Source: SIG440 sp045586925
GTDB lineage: Bacteria > Bacillota > Clostridia > Monoglobales > Monoglobaceae
DNA: 64,000 nucleotides
Assembly: GCA_045586925.1 (NCBI GenBank)
Contig: JAZNBG010000012.1
Location: forward strand, 124,001-188,000
Direction of reading: 5' to 3'
The translations under genes and the position numbers were made by a program. Positions 35,674 through 42,894 of the stretch are shown here, in pieces (position 1 is the stretch's first letter; each line of letters opens with the position of its first letter). The notes under the pieces are model-generated. The model ran no database searches and was not told where the DNA came from. It saw nothing but the letters and a program-made list of their open reading frames with translations.

Positions 35674-35706
35674 AAAAATCCGCACACTGTCGTGTACGGA
35701 TTTTTT
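35674..35706. terminator. Bidirectional hairpin terminator
   Basis: AAAATCCG (from 35675) pairs with CGGATTTT (to 35704), with CACAC/CGTGT pairs near the loop and T6 on the plus strand. It is the last structure before the palindrome array. Confidence 0.7.
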
Positions 35707-35733
35707 GGAAGAGCCGCATGGTTTAGATGCCAC

Positions 35734-35917
35734 GATATTTTAATGAAATATCTCACTTCGTTCGATGTGAAATAATTTACTCCGTAAATCGTGAAATAGA
35801 AAACTGAAGTTTTCTGTGAAAGGAAATAAATCCTTTATCACACGCCGTAAGGCGTATTTCATATTGCGTAGCAATATTTCACGCACGAAGTGCATTTCAC
35901 AAATCCTAAAAGGATTT
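35734..35917. repeat. Array of about nine short palindromes separated by TGAAAT / ATTTCA
   Basis: Small hairpins follow one another: 35734-35752, 35753-35770 (one mismatch), 35774-35789, AGAAAACT-GA-AGTTTTCT (35798-35815), TGTGA-flanked AAGGA/TCCTT (about 35815-35842), ACGCC-GTAA-GGCGT (35842-35855), ATATTGC-GTA-GCAATAT (35861-35877), GCAC-GAA-GTGC (35883-35893), AAATCCT-AAA-AGGATTT (35901-35917). The linkers read TGAAAT in the left half and ATTTCA in the right half, so the whole array is mirror-symmetric about 35830. No open frame. It fills the 340-nt gap between 35580 and 35921, just past the 3' end of the recombinase gene. Confidence 0.75.
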
Positions 35918-35920
35918 ATT

Positions 35921-37414
35921 TCATTGAAAAAACGACTTGTCGAAACAAGTCGTTTTTTCTGGTGAAGCGTTCCCTTCTAAATCCGAATTGTTTATCTCAT
36001 CAAAAGTGATGGTTGTACTACCTTCCCTATAGTTACAGTTTAAAACAATTTTATCATCATATAAATATACTGAATTGACAAAAGAATCTATAATGCGTTT
36101 TTGATATTTCACATCATCAACATCTCCGTGCCTGAATTTTTTAATCCAAACAAGGATTTCTTCTTTTGTAAGCCTTGGTCTCTTGATTTGCTCCTGAGCA
36201 ATACTTAATTCCAATTCTTCCTTTTGATTTTCAAGTTCGTCTAAACGCTGTTTTGTAGACTTAGTTAAAATGCCTTGCTGAATTGCGTTAAGCATATTTT
36301 CAATTGATACCTCAACCTCTTTGAGTTGCTTTTGCAGAACGGGAATGATGGTGTTTTCTTTATTAAGAAGTTCTATAATTGCATCTGTTATTTTATCTAT
36401 TAAATAGTCGTCAAAGATAATCTCTTTTACTCGCTGAACAACTGCTTTTTCAATGATATGCTTTTTAATAGTTTTCTTTTTACAATTCCTATGTTTTTTA
36501 GCCGTTGCACATTTATAATAGTTATAAACTACACCTTTATATCCGTGACCACTTTCGCCAAGCATCAGTGCTCCACACATACCACAAAACAATTTGGTTG
36601 TAAGCAAATACTCAACTGGAGCCTTTGCTTTAGCAGGTGCTTTTTGATTGGTTGCCATTCTGCTTTGTACCTTTTCAAATAATTCGTTAGAAACAATGGC
36701 AGGGATGCCGTTTTCAATAACAATATCACTATATTTATATTCGCCTATGTACTTTCGATTTTTCAATATAGAATGTAAGCTACTTTTGTTAAATTTAGCA
36801 CCTGTAGTTGATTTTAAACCTTTTGAGTTTAAACTATCAGTTATTTCTTTCACAGTTTCTCCATCTGCATATCTTGTGAATATCTCCATTACAATTGGTG
36901 CAGTGTCAGGATTAATTATCAAATGCTTGTCCTTGTCAGTCATATAGCCAAGAGGCATAGTGCCGCCATTGTATCTGCATTTTAACGCATTTTCTGTCAT
37001 TCCCCTTGTAACCTTTTGTGCAAGTTCTGCTGAGTAATATTCTGCATAACCTTCAAGCATCGACTCTAATATAATTCCTTCAGGACCTTCGGATATGCTT
37101 TCTTTTGCCGATATAACCTTAACTCCGTTTTTGCGGAGCATCGCTTTATAATGTGCAGAATCATAGCGATTTCTGGCAAAACGATCAAGTTTCCAAACAA
37201 TGATTACATCAAATAAATTCTTGCTGCTATCCTTAATCATTCGTTGGAATTCCGGTCTGTTATCCGTTTTTGCAGATAATGCTCTGTCTATATATGTTGC
37301 TAAAATAGTCATGCCGTTTTTCTCTGCAAAGTCCGTACATTCACGGAGCTGACCTTCAATAGATTCTTCTCGTTGATTGTCAGAAGAATATCTTGCATAA
37401 ATTACAGCTTTCAT
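35921..37414 (-). CDS. Large serine recombinase
   Basis: 497 residues. The resolvase domain (about 1-145) has the catalytic Ser10 in YARYSSDNQ and the DRALSAKTDNRPEFQRM and WKLDRFARNRYD blocks. A 'recombinase' domain (near 165-260), a zinc beta-ribbon (CGMCGALM...CATAKKHRNCKKK) and a coiled coil (about 335-410) follow. This is the transposase/integrase type that uses no tRNA target. It is the last gene of the minus-strand accessory cluster, 72 nt after the nuclease gene. The final codons are encoded by a terminator hairpin (35927-35958). AGGCAGG precedes the ATG. Confidence 0.93.
   Translation of the reverse strand: MKAVIYARYSSDNQREESIEGQLRECTDFAEKNGMTILATYIDRALSAKTDNRPEFQRMIKDSSKNLFDVIIVWKLDRFARNRYDSAHYKAMLRKNGVKVISAKESISEGPEGIILESMLEGYAEYYSAELAQKVTRGMTENALKCRYNGGTMPLGYMTDKDKHLIINPDTAPIVMEIFTRYADGETVKEITDSLNSKGLKSTTGAKFNKSSLHSILKNRKYIGEYKYSDIVIENGIPAIVSNELFEKVQSRMATNQKAPAKAKAPVEYLLTTKLFCGMCGALMLGESGHGYKGVVYNYYKCATAKKHRNCKKKTIKKHIIEKAVVQRVKEIIFDDYLIDKITDAIIELLNKENTIIPVLQKQLKEVEVSIENMLNAIQQGILTKSTKQRLDELENQKEELELSIAQEQIKRPRLTKEEILVWIKKFRHGDVDDVKYQKRIIDSFVNSVYLYDDKIVLNCNYREGSTTITFDEINNSDLEGNASPEKTTCFDKSFFQ
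35927..35958. terminator. Perfect 14-bp terminator hairpin within the recombinase 3' end
   Basis: AAAAAACGACTTGT (35927-35940) pairs perfectly with ACAAGTCGTTTTTT (35945-35958). It encodes the last residues of the recombinase (KTTCFDKSFF) and has T6 on both strands. Confidence 0.8.
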
Positions 37415-37486
37415 TCTATTTCACCTGCCTTAGGTATCAAATTAATGAAACAAATCAAAACGTTTGATTTGTTTCATTTTTTTCAT

Positions 37487-37921
37487 TTATTTAGCCTCTT
37501 TTTGTGTTTTGTAGATTTGAGATGGCACAGTCTTATTCATCCTTATAAAAATAACAGTTATATCTTTCGTTGAATTTTCCAATTTGAAAACTTCCCCAGA
37601 TTTTTTTATAATTTCATTGGGGTTAATATTATAATCAAATATAACATAATAACCCGTATTATAATTTTGACATTTTAAGTATTCTTCTAATTCAGGTATA
37701 CCACTTTTGTAGTATTCCTTGCCGTTCCAAATTTTAGTTTCAATAATAACTTTTTTACTTGGAATAACAATATCAGAGTTTCCCGAACCATTTCTTGGTT
37801 CGCAAAAATTCTCATAACTTATATAATTCGACAGATCGCATCTTAAGGTATCCTCCAATGTTCCTTTAGGAAATCCCTTTAATGAACCATTTTCCATTCT
37901 TCTCTTATATTCTAAGAGCAT
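37487..37921 (-). CDS. PD-(D/E)XK nuclease-like protein
   Basis: 144 residues from ATG 37921. The core fits a PD-(D/E)XK nuclease fold: SGNSDIVIPSKKVIIETKIW (Asp in SDI and ETK as the E-x-K pair, near residues 48-63), followed by GIPELEEYLKCQNYNTGYYVIFDYN, as in restriction-like nucleases. There is no ribosome site in front of ATG. The open frame extends another 13 codons upstream (KKELSYYNFNTFDD) to the stop of the 79-residue ORF, which is in the same frame. So it may be translated by coupling, or may be the second half of a gene split by one stop. It belongs to the putative defence operon. Confidence 0.6.
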   Translation of the reverse strand: MLLEYKRRMENGSLKGFPKGTLEDTLRCDLSNYISYENFCEPRNGSGNSDIVIPSKKVIIETKIWNGKEYYKSGIPELEEYLKCQNYNTGYYVIFDYNINPNEIIKKSGEVFKLENSTKDITVIFIRMNKTVPSQIYKTQKEAK

Positions 37922-37963
37922 ATCGTCAAATGTATTAAAGTTATAATAAGAAAGTTCTTTTTT

Positions 37964-38203
37964 TTAATGACGATATAATATTTTTGAAAATGTAGAAATA
38001 TCAAGGTCATTTGCATAAAAGAAATCCTTTCGTTTTTTGCAGATTTCTATGAAAGCCTTATGTGTTAGTATTGAGCTGTTCACCAATTGAGCAATTTTAG
38101 GGGATATTGTTAATGAAAACTCAGAGGACAATACATCTCTTTTCATTTTATAACAAAAATCTTGAATTACTCTTAATATTGTCTTTTCTATTTCAGTAAT
38201 CAT
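37964..38203 (-). CDS. Small helical protein of unknown function
   Basis: 79 residues with AAGGAATT before the ATG, which overlaps the stop of the preceding gene as ATGA. Predicted to be all helical, without a recognised domain (IEKTILRVIQDFCYKMKRDV, TISPKIAQLVNSSIL). It ends with YRH-TAA inside an A8 tract, and the same reading frame then continues into the nuclease ORF. It may be the N-terminal part of the nuclease gene, with the stop either a mutation or a recoding point. Confidence 0.5.
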   Translation of the reverse strand: MITEIEKTILRVIQDFCYKMKRDVLSSEFSLTISPKIAQLVNSSILTHKAFIEICKKRKDFFYANDLDISTFSKILYRH

Positions 38204-38553
38204 AATTCCTTGCTGAACCTATAAGCCCTTTCTACAACAGTATGGACATATATTTTATTTCTGCTATTAACAGCACCCACTCGCTCTATAAGACCTTCCA
38301 TTTCTAATTTCGCAATTTTTCTTGACACTTGCACTTCGTTTATATTACATGCATCAGCAATATCCTTTTGACTTTTTATGCCATCTATAGCCTTGTATAC
38401 TGTTAATAAATCCTTATCAGATTGAAGCATACTAGCATATTTGTTTTTTAATTCAACATCAGTTTTCATGCGAAGAATTTCTATTTTCTCTAAAGTGTCA
38501 ACTTTATTTTTAATATAATTCACTGATGCATACAACTCATTCGATTCGCTCAT
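38200..38553 (-). CDS. Winged-helix-like protein 4 of the cluster
   Basis: 117 residues behind GGAGGG. An N-terminal helical segment (YIKNKVDTLEKIEILRMKTDVELK) is followed by a winged helix-turn-helix: LTVYKAIDGIKSQKDIADACNINEVQVSRKIAKLEMEGLIERVG. The pattern YK(A)xxGxxSxxDIA is shared with the three paralogues upstream. This is the most clearly DNA-binding-like of the set. It overlaps the next gene by 4 nt. Function unknown; a role in sensing or regulation within the defence-like operon is inference. Confidence 0.65.
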   Translation of the reverse strand: MSESNELYASVNYIKNKVDTLEKIEILRMKTDVELKNKYASMLQSDKDLLTVYKAIDGIKSQKDIADACNINEVQVSRKIAKLEMEGLIERVGAVNSRNKIYVHTVVERAYRFSKEL

Positions 38554-38561
38554 ATACCCTC

Positions 38562-38861
38562 CTAAAATAACCTTTTGGGATTTTTCTGTTTACTGTTAAT
38601 TTCAATCATATCTATAAGACCTGCCTCCTGAAGAGAGATGCAGAATAGTCTAACTCCTTCTTTGGAAACCTTAACCATGTCAGCAATTTCTTTCAAAGAT
38701 TTTTCACCATCAAATAGTTCATACATTTGTTGTCTTTCTGGTGTTGTTAAATACTTTGATTTTATATTCGCATGGAACTCAGCCAGCTTGTCTTGAGCAA
38801 ATATAGTAAGTAACTTTCTTATTTCAACTAATTCCTGAAATATTTTTTCGTCGTAATTCAT
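38562..38861 (-). CDS. Winged-helix-like protein 3 of the cluster
   Basis: 99 residues from ATG 38861 with GGAGGAG upstream (an in-frame start at 38888 lacks a site). Helical start (FQELVEIRKLLTIFAQDKLAEF), then a winged-helix domain TTPERQQMYELFDGEKSLKEIADMVKVSKEGVRLFCISLQEAGLIDMIE. The block ER(K/Q)(K/Q)MYELF(N/D)GE is also in protein 1, showing common descent. It lies 8 nt before protein 4. Function unknown. Confidence 0.65.
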   Translation of the reverse strand: MNYDEKIFQELVEIRKLLTIFAQDKLAEFHANIKSKYLTTPERQQMYELFDGEKSLKEIADMVKVSKEGVRLFCISLQEAGLIDMIEINSKQKNPKRLF

Positions 38862-38865
38862 CGTA

Positions 38866-39177
38866 TCACTCCTCCACAAAATCTTCAAAGCCGTATTCAG
38901 CCAAACTAAAAATTGCTTTTACACGACCCTTTCTTCCTGCCGGTTCAACCATTCCTAACAAACTCCACTTTTTCCAAAGGGTAGAAATAGTGCTTATAGA
39001 GCCACCCACTACATCTTTTATATCTCTTACAGAATTTTCGCCATTAGTCATAGCATAAATTTTTTTGTACTTTTCATCTGATAGTTCTTTCTGTAATGTA
39101 GAAATTATTTTTTCTCTGTTAACAAACTTATATATCTGCAGAAATTCAGCAAACATTTCATTAAATTCTTTACTCAT
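38866..39177 (-). CDS. Winged-helix-like protein 2 of the cluster
   Basis: 103 residues; GGAGGA 5 nt before the ATG; overlaps the end of protein 1 by 8 nt. Helical start (FAEFLQIYKFVNREKIISTL), then SDEKYKKIYAMTNGENSVRDIKDVVGGSISTISTLWKKWSLLGMVE, a winged-helix-like unit that aligns with proteins 1 and 3 (IYAMTNGENS against MYELFNGEND). Lower sequence identity but same size and layout. Confidence 0.62.
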   Translation of the reverse strand: MSKEFNEMFAEFLQIYKFVNREKIISTLQKELSDEKYKKIYAMTNGENSVRDIKDVVGGSISTISTLWKKWSLLGMVEPAGRKGRVKAIFSLAEYGFEDFVEE

Positions 39178-39517
39178 AAATATCCTCCATATCTAATTTC
39201 TTCGTGTTGTAATATACTGCAATTTTTGAAACTGACTTTTCGGGTATAATTGAATTTCCGTTTTTATGGAAACTAATTAAATCTTTTGCAATTAAATCCT
39301 GGATAAACATACTTACTGCACGAGGAGTGCATCCTATTTGTTCTGATATAGACTTTGCATCATTTTCTCCATTGAACAGTTCGTACATTTTCTTTCTGTT
39401 TTCAGTATTTAAGAACTCTGAATAAAAACAACTTAATGCTTCAGATTTTATAGAAACACTCAACAAGGATAATTCCTCTAAAATTTTTTCTAATAGTACT
39501 TCTACATTATTTTTCAT
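39170..39517 (-). CDS. Winged-helix-like protein 1 of the cluster
   Basis: 115 residues from ATG 39517 (AAGAGG upstream; the TTG further up would overlap rloB). Helical start (LEKILEELSLLSVSIKSEAL), then NTENRKKMYELFNGENDAKSISEQIGCTPRAVSMFIQDLIAKDLISFH, a winged helix-turn-helix, and a short tail. It begins 4 nt after the RloB-like gene. The four small proteins follow in a row without gaps. Confidence 0.65.
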   Translation of the reverse strand: MKNNVEVLLEKILEELSLLSVSIKSEALSCFYSEFLNTENRKKMYELFNGENDAKSISEQIGCTPRAVSMFIQDLIAKDLISFHKNGNSIIPEKSVSKIAVYYNTKKLDMEDIYE

Positions 39518-39521
39518 AGTC

Positions 39522-40172
39522 TTACCTCTTTTCAATTTTTGATTTTATCTCATCCACCAAAAGATGAATCGTTGTGCCCGGGCACATTTCGGATGGGTTG
39601 TTCTTGCAATTGTTTTTGTGCTCGTCCATTTTTTGTGTTGCAATAATTATTGCTGCCCTTTCATCCCCATAGTGATTTAATTTGTTATAAATAAACGCAT
39701 CAGATTTTGAATATCTCTGACTTGTATTCTTTTCAAAGGTCTGTGCAAAACCATCATAACACTTAACCGAATCGCTATATGTAGGCATAGCACCGAAATA
39801 GGCACTAAACCATTCTTCTATGCATGGGTTGGTCCAACCAACATGTATTCCTTTTGATTTCGCCTCGGCAATTATATCATCAAAATCTTGTATTTGATCT
39901 CTATCAAATATTATCCAAGGTTCCCCATATTGTGGATTTAAGGATGCAAGATTCATTGCTTCCTCTACAAGATTCTTGGTTTTTGTTCTGATTACTTTAA
40001 TTACCAACTTACCTTGTAAATCTCTTGGAATTGAATCCCTCAACCCATACATATAATTCTGTTCCGTTTCCTTAGTATCGGTTACAATAAAGTAATAACC
40101 AAGTTCAGGAATCCTTCTTTTTGCGATTTGTTCTCTTGTTTTTCTATTGCCGTTTCTTTCGTTTCGTGCCAT
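39522..40172 (-). CDS. RloB-like protein (TOPRIM-like nuclease candidate)
   Basis: 216 residues behind AAGGAGG. The start YYFIVTDTKETEQNYMYGL (Glu37), the acidic block IIFDRDQI (Asp90, Asp92) and the NPCIEEWFSAYFG block (114-126) are the hallmarks of RloB, a family with a TOPRIM-like acidic site. In known systems (RloAB and the AbiLi/AbiLii pair) such proteins are encoded next to an AAA ATPase and act with it against phage. It starts 2 nt after the ATPase gene, the same pairing. One change: the family's T-E-G becomes TDTKETE here. Confidence 0.85.
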   Translation of the reverse strand: MARNERNGNRKTREQIAKRRIPELGYYFIVTDTKETEQNYMYGLRDSIPRDLQGKLVIKVIRTKTKNLVEEAMNLASLNPQYGEPWIIFDRDQIQDFDDIIAEAKSKGIHVGWTNPCIEEWFSAYFGAMPTYSDSVKCYDGFAQTFEKNTSQRYSKSDAFIYNKLNHYGDERAAIIIATQKMDEHKNNCKNNPSEMCPGTTIHLLVDEIKSKIEKR

Positions 40173-40174
40173 CG

Positions 40175-41446
40175 TTAATCCTCCTTAAACATATCAAAAT
40201 CTCTTAAGGTAGGAATTGCACCATATTTGCCTAACAAATAATTCTTTTCGTAGTTTTCATCCTTTCTAATCTTTACTCCATCTTCATCTACAAAGTCTGC
40301 TAATGAATATAGGTTAGATACGCCATCATAATCTTTTTCAGCGAACCATATTTCATCTCTTCTTAGCATATTTCCATTTAGCTGCCATGAGTCGTGAGAA
40401 GTAAATACTAGCTGCGCATGCTTTGTGTTAATCTCAGGATTTAAGAAAGTTATAATAAAAGTTCTCACAAGCAACGGATGAAGTCTAGCATTTAATTCGT
40501 CTATGAATAAGACACCACCAGTTGTTAAGACGTCTTGTAACATTGGATATAGTGCAAACATCTTCAATGTTCCGGCAGATTCATTTTGTAGAGGAATTGA
40601 TGTAGTTGAATTGGAATCAATTAGTCTATGGATTGCATCAATTTTTAAATAATCATCCTCATCATCACTATCATTCTTTATTACCTCAACATCAAATCCA
40701 ACAATAGATGGGTCAAATGTTGCAAAATAATCCACTACTTTTTTCTGAACATTTTTATCATCTGCAAAACCAGTAGGAATTAATTGAGACAAAAAGTAGT
40801 TTTCAATTGGTCTTCCAAAATCCGCAAAATCATTATTTAAGAACCAATCACGAATGAATTTTAATTTTGCAATTTTTAATTTTGCTCCTAATGAAACAAT
40901 CAATGTTTCTTTTTCTAATGCAACTTTTATATTTTCTTGGCTTTTTGTTGGAATTCCATCAAATTCGTACTCTTCTCCATTACGATAAAATATCTTTTTA
41001 TACTTTCCTCTGGAAGATTTTGTTTTGCAGTTTAACCATTCTTCACATACACCTGAATTGTTCACAGTAAATCCATAGTTATATGTTTTGGCACCATTTT
41101 CTTCCGAATCAATGAAATAAACTTCAAATAAGGATTCCATGTTTTTGCTTTCTTTATCAAATAAAAATGGTGTGGGTTTGAAAAATTTGGATTTCTTTTT
41201 CTTTCCCTCTGATTCGTCGCCATATTCCAAAGAATTTAGCACATATGAATGCATATAACGAAACGCCTCTTGTACATTCGATTTACCGCTTGCATTTGCA
41301 CCAAAAATTGATGCGACCGGCAAAACTCTTTCGTTGGCAACACTAATAACATGGTTGTTGAATTCAGATATTTTTGTTGCTGACATATCTAATGTTGTAT
41401 CGTCTCTAAATGATTTAAAATTTTTAAAATTAAATTGAAGCAACAT
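40175..41446 (-). CDS. AAA family ATPase (RloA/AbiL-type, OLD/SMC-like)
   Basis: 423 residues. It opens with MLLQFNFKNFKSFRDDTTLDM, the FKNFKSF signature of the AAA_15/AAA_21 group. Walker A is GANASGKSN (49-57), the ABC-type signature NESAGTLKMFAL (288-299), Walker B GVLFIDELNARLHP (311-324) with the D-loop after it, and an H-loop in FTSHDSWQL. Such ATPases act as phage sensors or regulators of a linked nuclease. AAGGAGAG precedes the ATG. It is the first gene of the cluster, behind its own promoter (41482-41509). Confidence 0.9.
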   Translation of the reverse strand: MLLQFNFKNFKSFRDDTTLDMSATKISEFNNHVISVANERVLPVASIFGANASGKSNVQEAFRYMHSYVLNSLEYGDESEGKKKKSKFFKPTPFLFDKESKNMESLFEVYFIDSEENGAKTYNYGFTVNNSGVCEEWLNCKTKSSRGKYKKIFYRNGEEYEFDGIPTKSQENIKVALEKETLIVSLGAKLKIAKLKFIRDWFLNNDFADFGRPIENYFLSQLIPTGFADDKNVQKKVVDYFATFDPSIVGFDVEVIKNDSDDEDDYLKIDAIHRLIDSNSTTSIPLQNESAGTLKMFALYPMLQDVLTTGGVLFIDELNARLHPLLVRTFIITFLNPEINTKHAQLVFTSHDSWQLNGNMLRRDEIWFAEKDYDGVSNLYSLADFVDEDGVKIRKDENYEKNYLLGKYGAIPTLRDFDMFKED

Positions 41447-41481
41447 AATTTATTCTCTCCTTTTTTATCTTTACAATATAT

Positions 41482-41533
41482 ATTATACACATTTTTTCGC
41501 AAAAGTCAACACTCTGTTGAGAAAAAATCTCAA
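41482..41533 (-). promoter_or_regulatory. Promoter and possible operator of the ATPase operon
   Basis: On the minus strand, TTGACT (41504-41509), 16 nt, TATAAT (41482-41487), with TG immediately before the -10. Next to the -35 lies the inverted repeat TTGAGA-N5-TCTCAA (41517-41533), a candidate site for one of the small winged-helix proteins. Confidence 0.65.
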
Positions 41534-41596
41534 TAAAGCGTATTTTTTGTAGCGATTACTAAATATACAAAACATATTTTTTCTACAAATTATATA

Positions 41597-41644
41597 TTGA
41601 CAAATGTAGATATACTTGTTATAATTATTATAGCTACAAGTGTA
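41597..41644 (+). promoter_or_regulatory. Promoter with BlaI-type operators for the second BlaI/M56 cluster
   Basis: TTGACA (41597-41602), 17 nt, TATAAT (41620-41625), a perfect sigma-A promoter. GACAAATGTA (41599-41608, one base off TACAnnTGTA) overlaps the -35; TACAAGTGTA (41635-41644) matches and lies at the transcription start. Both are followed by GATATA. Confidence 0.85.
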
Positions 41645-41673
41645 GATATATTATTTTGCAAAGGAGAGATATT

Positions 41674-42024
41674 ATGTCGGCTATAAAACATACAATAACT
41701 GATGCAGAATACGAAATTATGTGTATTCTATGGAGAAGCAAAGAAAAATTAACAGTTGCAGACATCATTAAAGAGCTTAATAACAACGATTGGACCGCAT
41801 CAACTGTTGCAACCTTTATGGCTCGTTTACTTAAAAAGGGAGTTATCTCCTGCGATAAAAAAGGCAAGATAAATTATTATTTCCCTGTTTTAAAACAGAG
41901 CGATTATGCGCTCGATGAAACAGAAAATCTTTTATCAAAGATTTATAAAGGCTCGGTAAAAAATCTTGTGGCGACACTCTATGAAAACAAAAAGCTTTCA
42001 AATGAGGATATGACGGATTTGTAA
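41674..42024 (+). CDS. BlaI/MecI-family repressor (second)
   Basis: 116 residues from ATG 41674 (AAAGGAGAG 6 nt upstream; the frame extends six codons further). Winged helix: ITDAEYEIMCILWRSKEKLTVADIIKEL and DWTASTVATFMARLLKKGVISCDKKG. It is a paralogue of the repressor at 10489-10854, and its promoter has the same TACAnnTGTA operator type. The M56 gene begins 25 nt later. Autorepression relieved by M56 proteolysis is the family model. Confidence 0.92.
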   Translation: MSAIKHTITDAEYEIMCILWRSKEKLTVADIIKELNNNDWTASTVATFMARLLKKGVISCDKKGKINYYFPVLKQSDYALDETENLLSKIYKGSVKNLVATLYENKKLSNEDMTDL

Positions 42025-42049
42025 AAAATGTTTGAACTGGAGTGAGACT

Positions 42050-42877
42050 ATGAGTGAACTATTTGAAACAGTGCTTATCTTAAGCCTGTTCGGATTTTTA
42101 ATAACTGCCGTTTTATTGTGCTTAAAGCCGATTACAGCGAAGAAATTCCCTGCTAAATGGCAGTATTATGTTTGGATAGCTGTTCTTCTTTCGATGATAA
42201 TACCTATATACAAGTTTATTCCGGAGCGAGAGGTACAGAAGATTCAGCATATGACACAAAATAACACACAGATTGTGCAGATAGAAACAAATGATGAATC
42301 AGAAATAGATCCAGAGGCTCCAACGGCACCTCCAATTACTGAAAGAGAAATTGAGGTAAGTGAGACAGTGCATATTAAGCTCATTGATTTGGCGGCATAC
42401 ATATGGGTAGCAGGTATTTGTGTTTTTCTTATTATTGTAATTGCGAGTTATGTTATTTATATATTACGAAGAAGAAAAAATTCTATTTCTATGGAAGAGA
42501 ACTCAGTATTACTTGAGGCAAAGAAAGAACTTAAAATTCGAAGAAATATAAAAGTCAGAATGTCACCGGATGTCGGCTCTCCTATGCTTGTAGGTGTTTT
42601 CTTTCCCGTAGTGTATATGCCGTGCAAGGAAATACCACACGATATGATGAGATTGGTATTTCTTCACGAACTGACTCATTACAAAAGAAAAGACTTGATT
42701 ATAAAGTGGTTTGCATTATTTGTTAATGCAGTTCATTGGTTTAATCCTCTTTCGTATTTGCTCAGTGCGAATTTGAGTGAAGCCTGTGAGGTTTCATGTG
42801 ATATGGAAGTAACAAAGAATATGAATGATGAAGAACAAAAATTATATATGAAAACCATATTAGATTTGGTAGAATGA
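42050..42877 (+). CDS. M56 (BlaR1-like) peptidase, cut short after the catalytic domain
   Basis: 275 residues from ATG 42050 with GGAGTGAG upstream. Membrane helices near 7-25, 40-53 and 117-137, a Pro/Glu-rich outside loop, and the zinc site HELTH (206-210) with SEACEVSCDMEV. The protein stops after TILDLVE, where other BlaR1-like proteins go on with a segment (TTKMSxDKKxLxxRF...) and a fourth helix plus sensor. That segment starts the next ORF, overlapping by 4 nt. So the sensor half is a separate polypeptide here. Confidence 0.88.
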   Translation: MSELFETVLILSLFGFLITAVLLCLKPITAKKFPAKWQYYVWIAVLLSMIIPIYKFIPEREVQKIQHMTQNNTQIVQIETNDESEIDPEAPTAPPITEREIEVSETVHIKLIDLAAYIWVAGICVFLIIVIASYVIYILRRRKNSISMEENSVLLEAKKELKIRRNIKVRMSPDVGSPMLVGVFFPVVYMPCKEIPHDMMRLVFLHELTHYKRKDLIIKWFALFVNAVHWFNPLSYLLSANLSEACEVSCDMEVTKNMNDEEQKLYMKTILDLVE

Positions 42878-42894
42878 AAGGTAGGCGAATTTAT

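Noticed and set aside
35734..35917. Palindrome array as a CRISPR
   Set aside because: The repeated parts are only 6-nt linkers, the hairpins all differ, spacing is uneven, and no cas gene is near.
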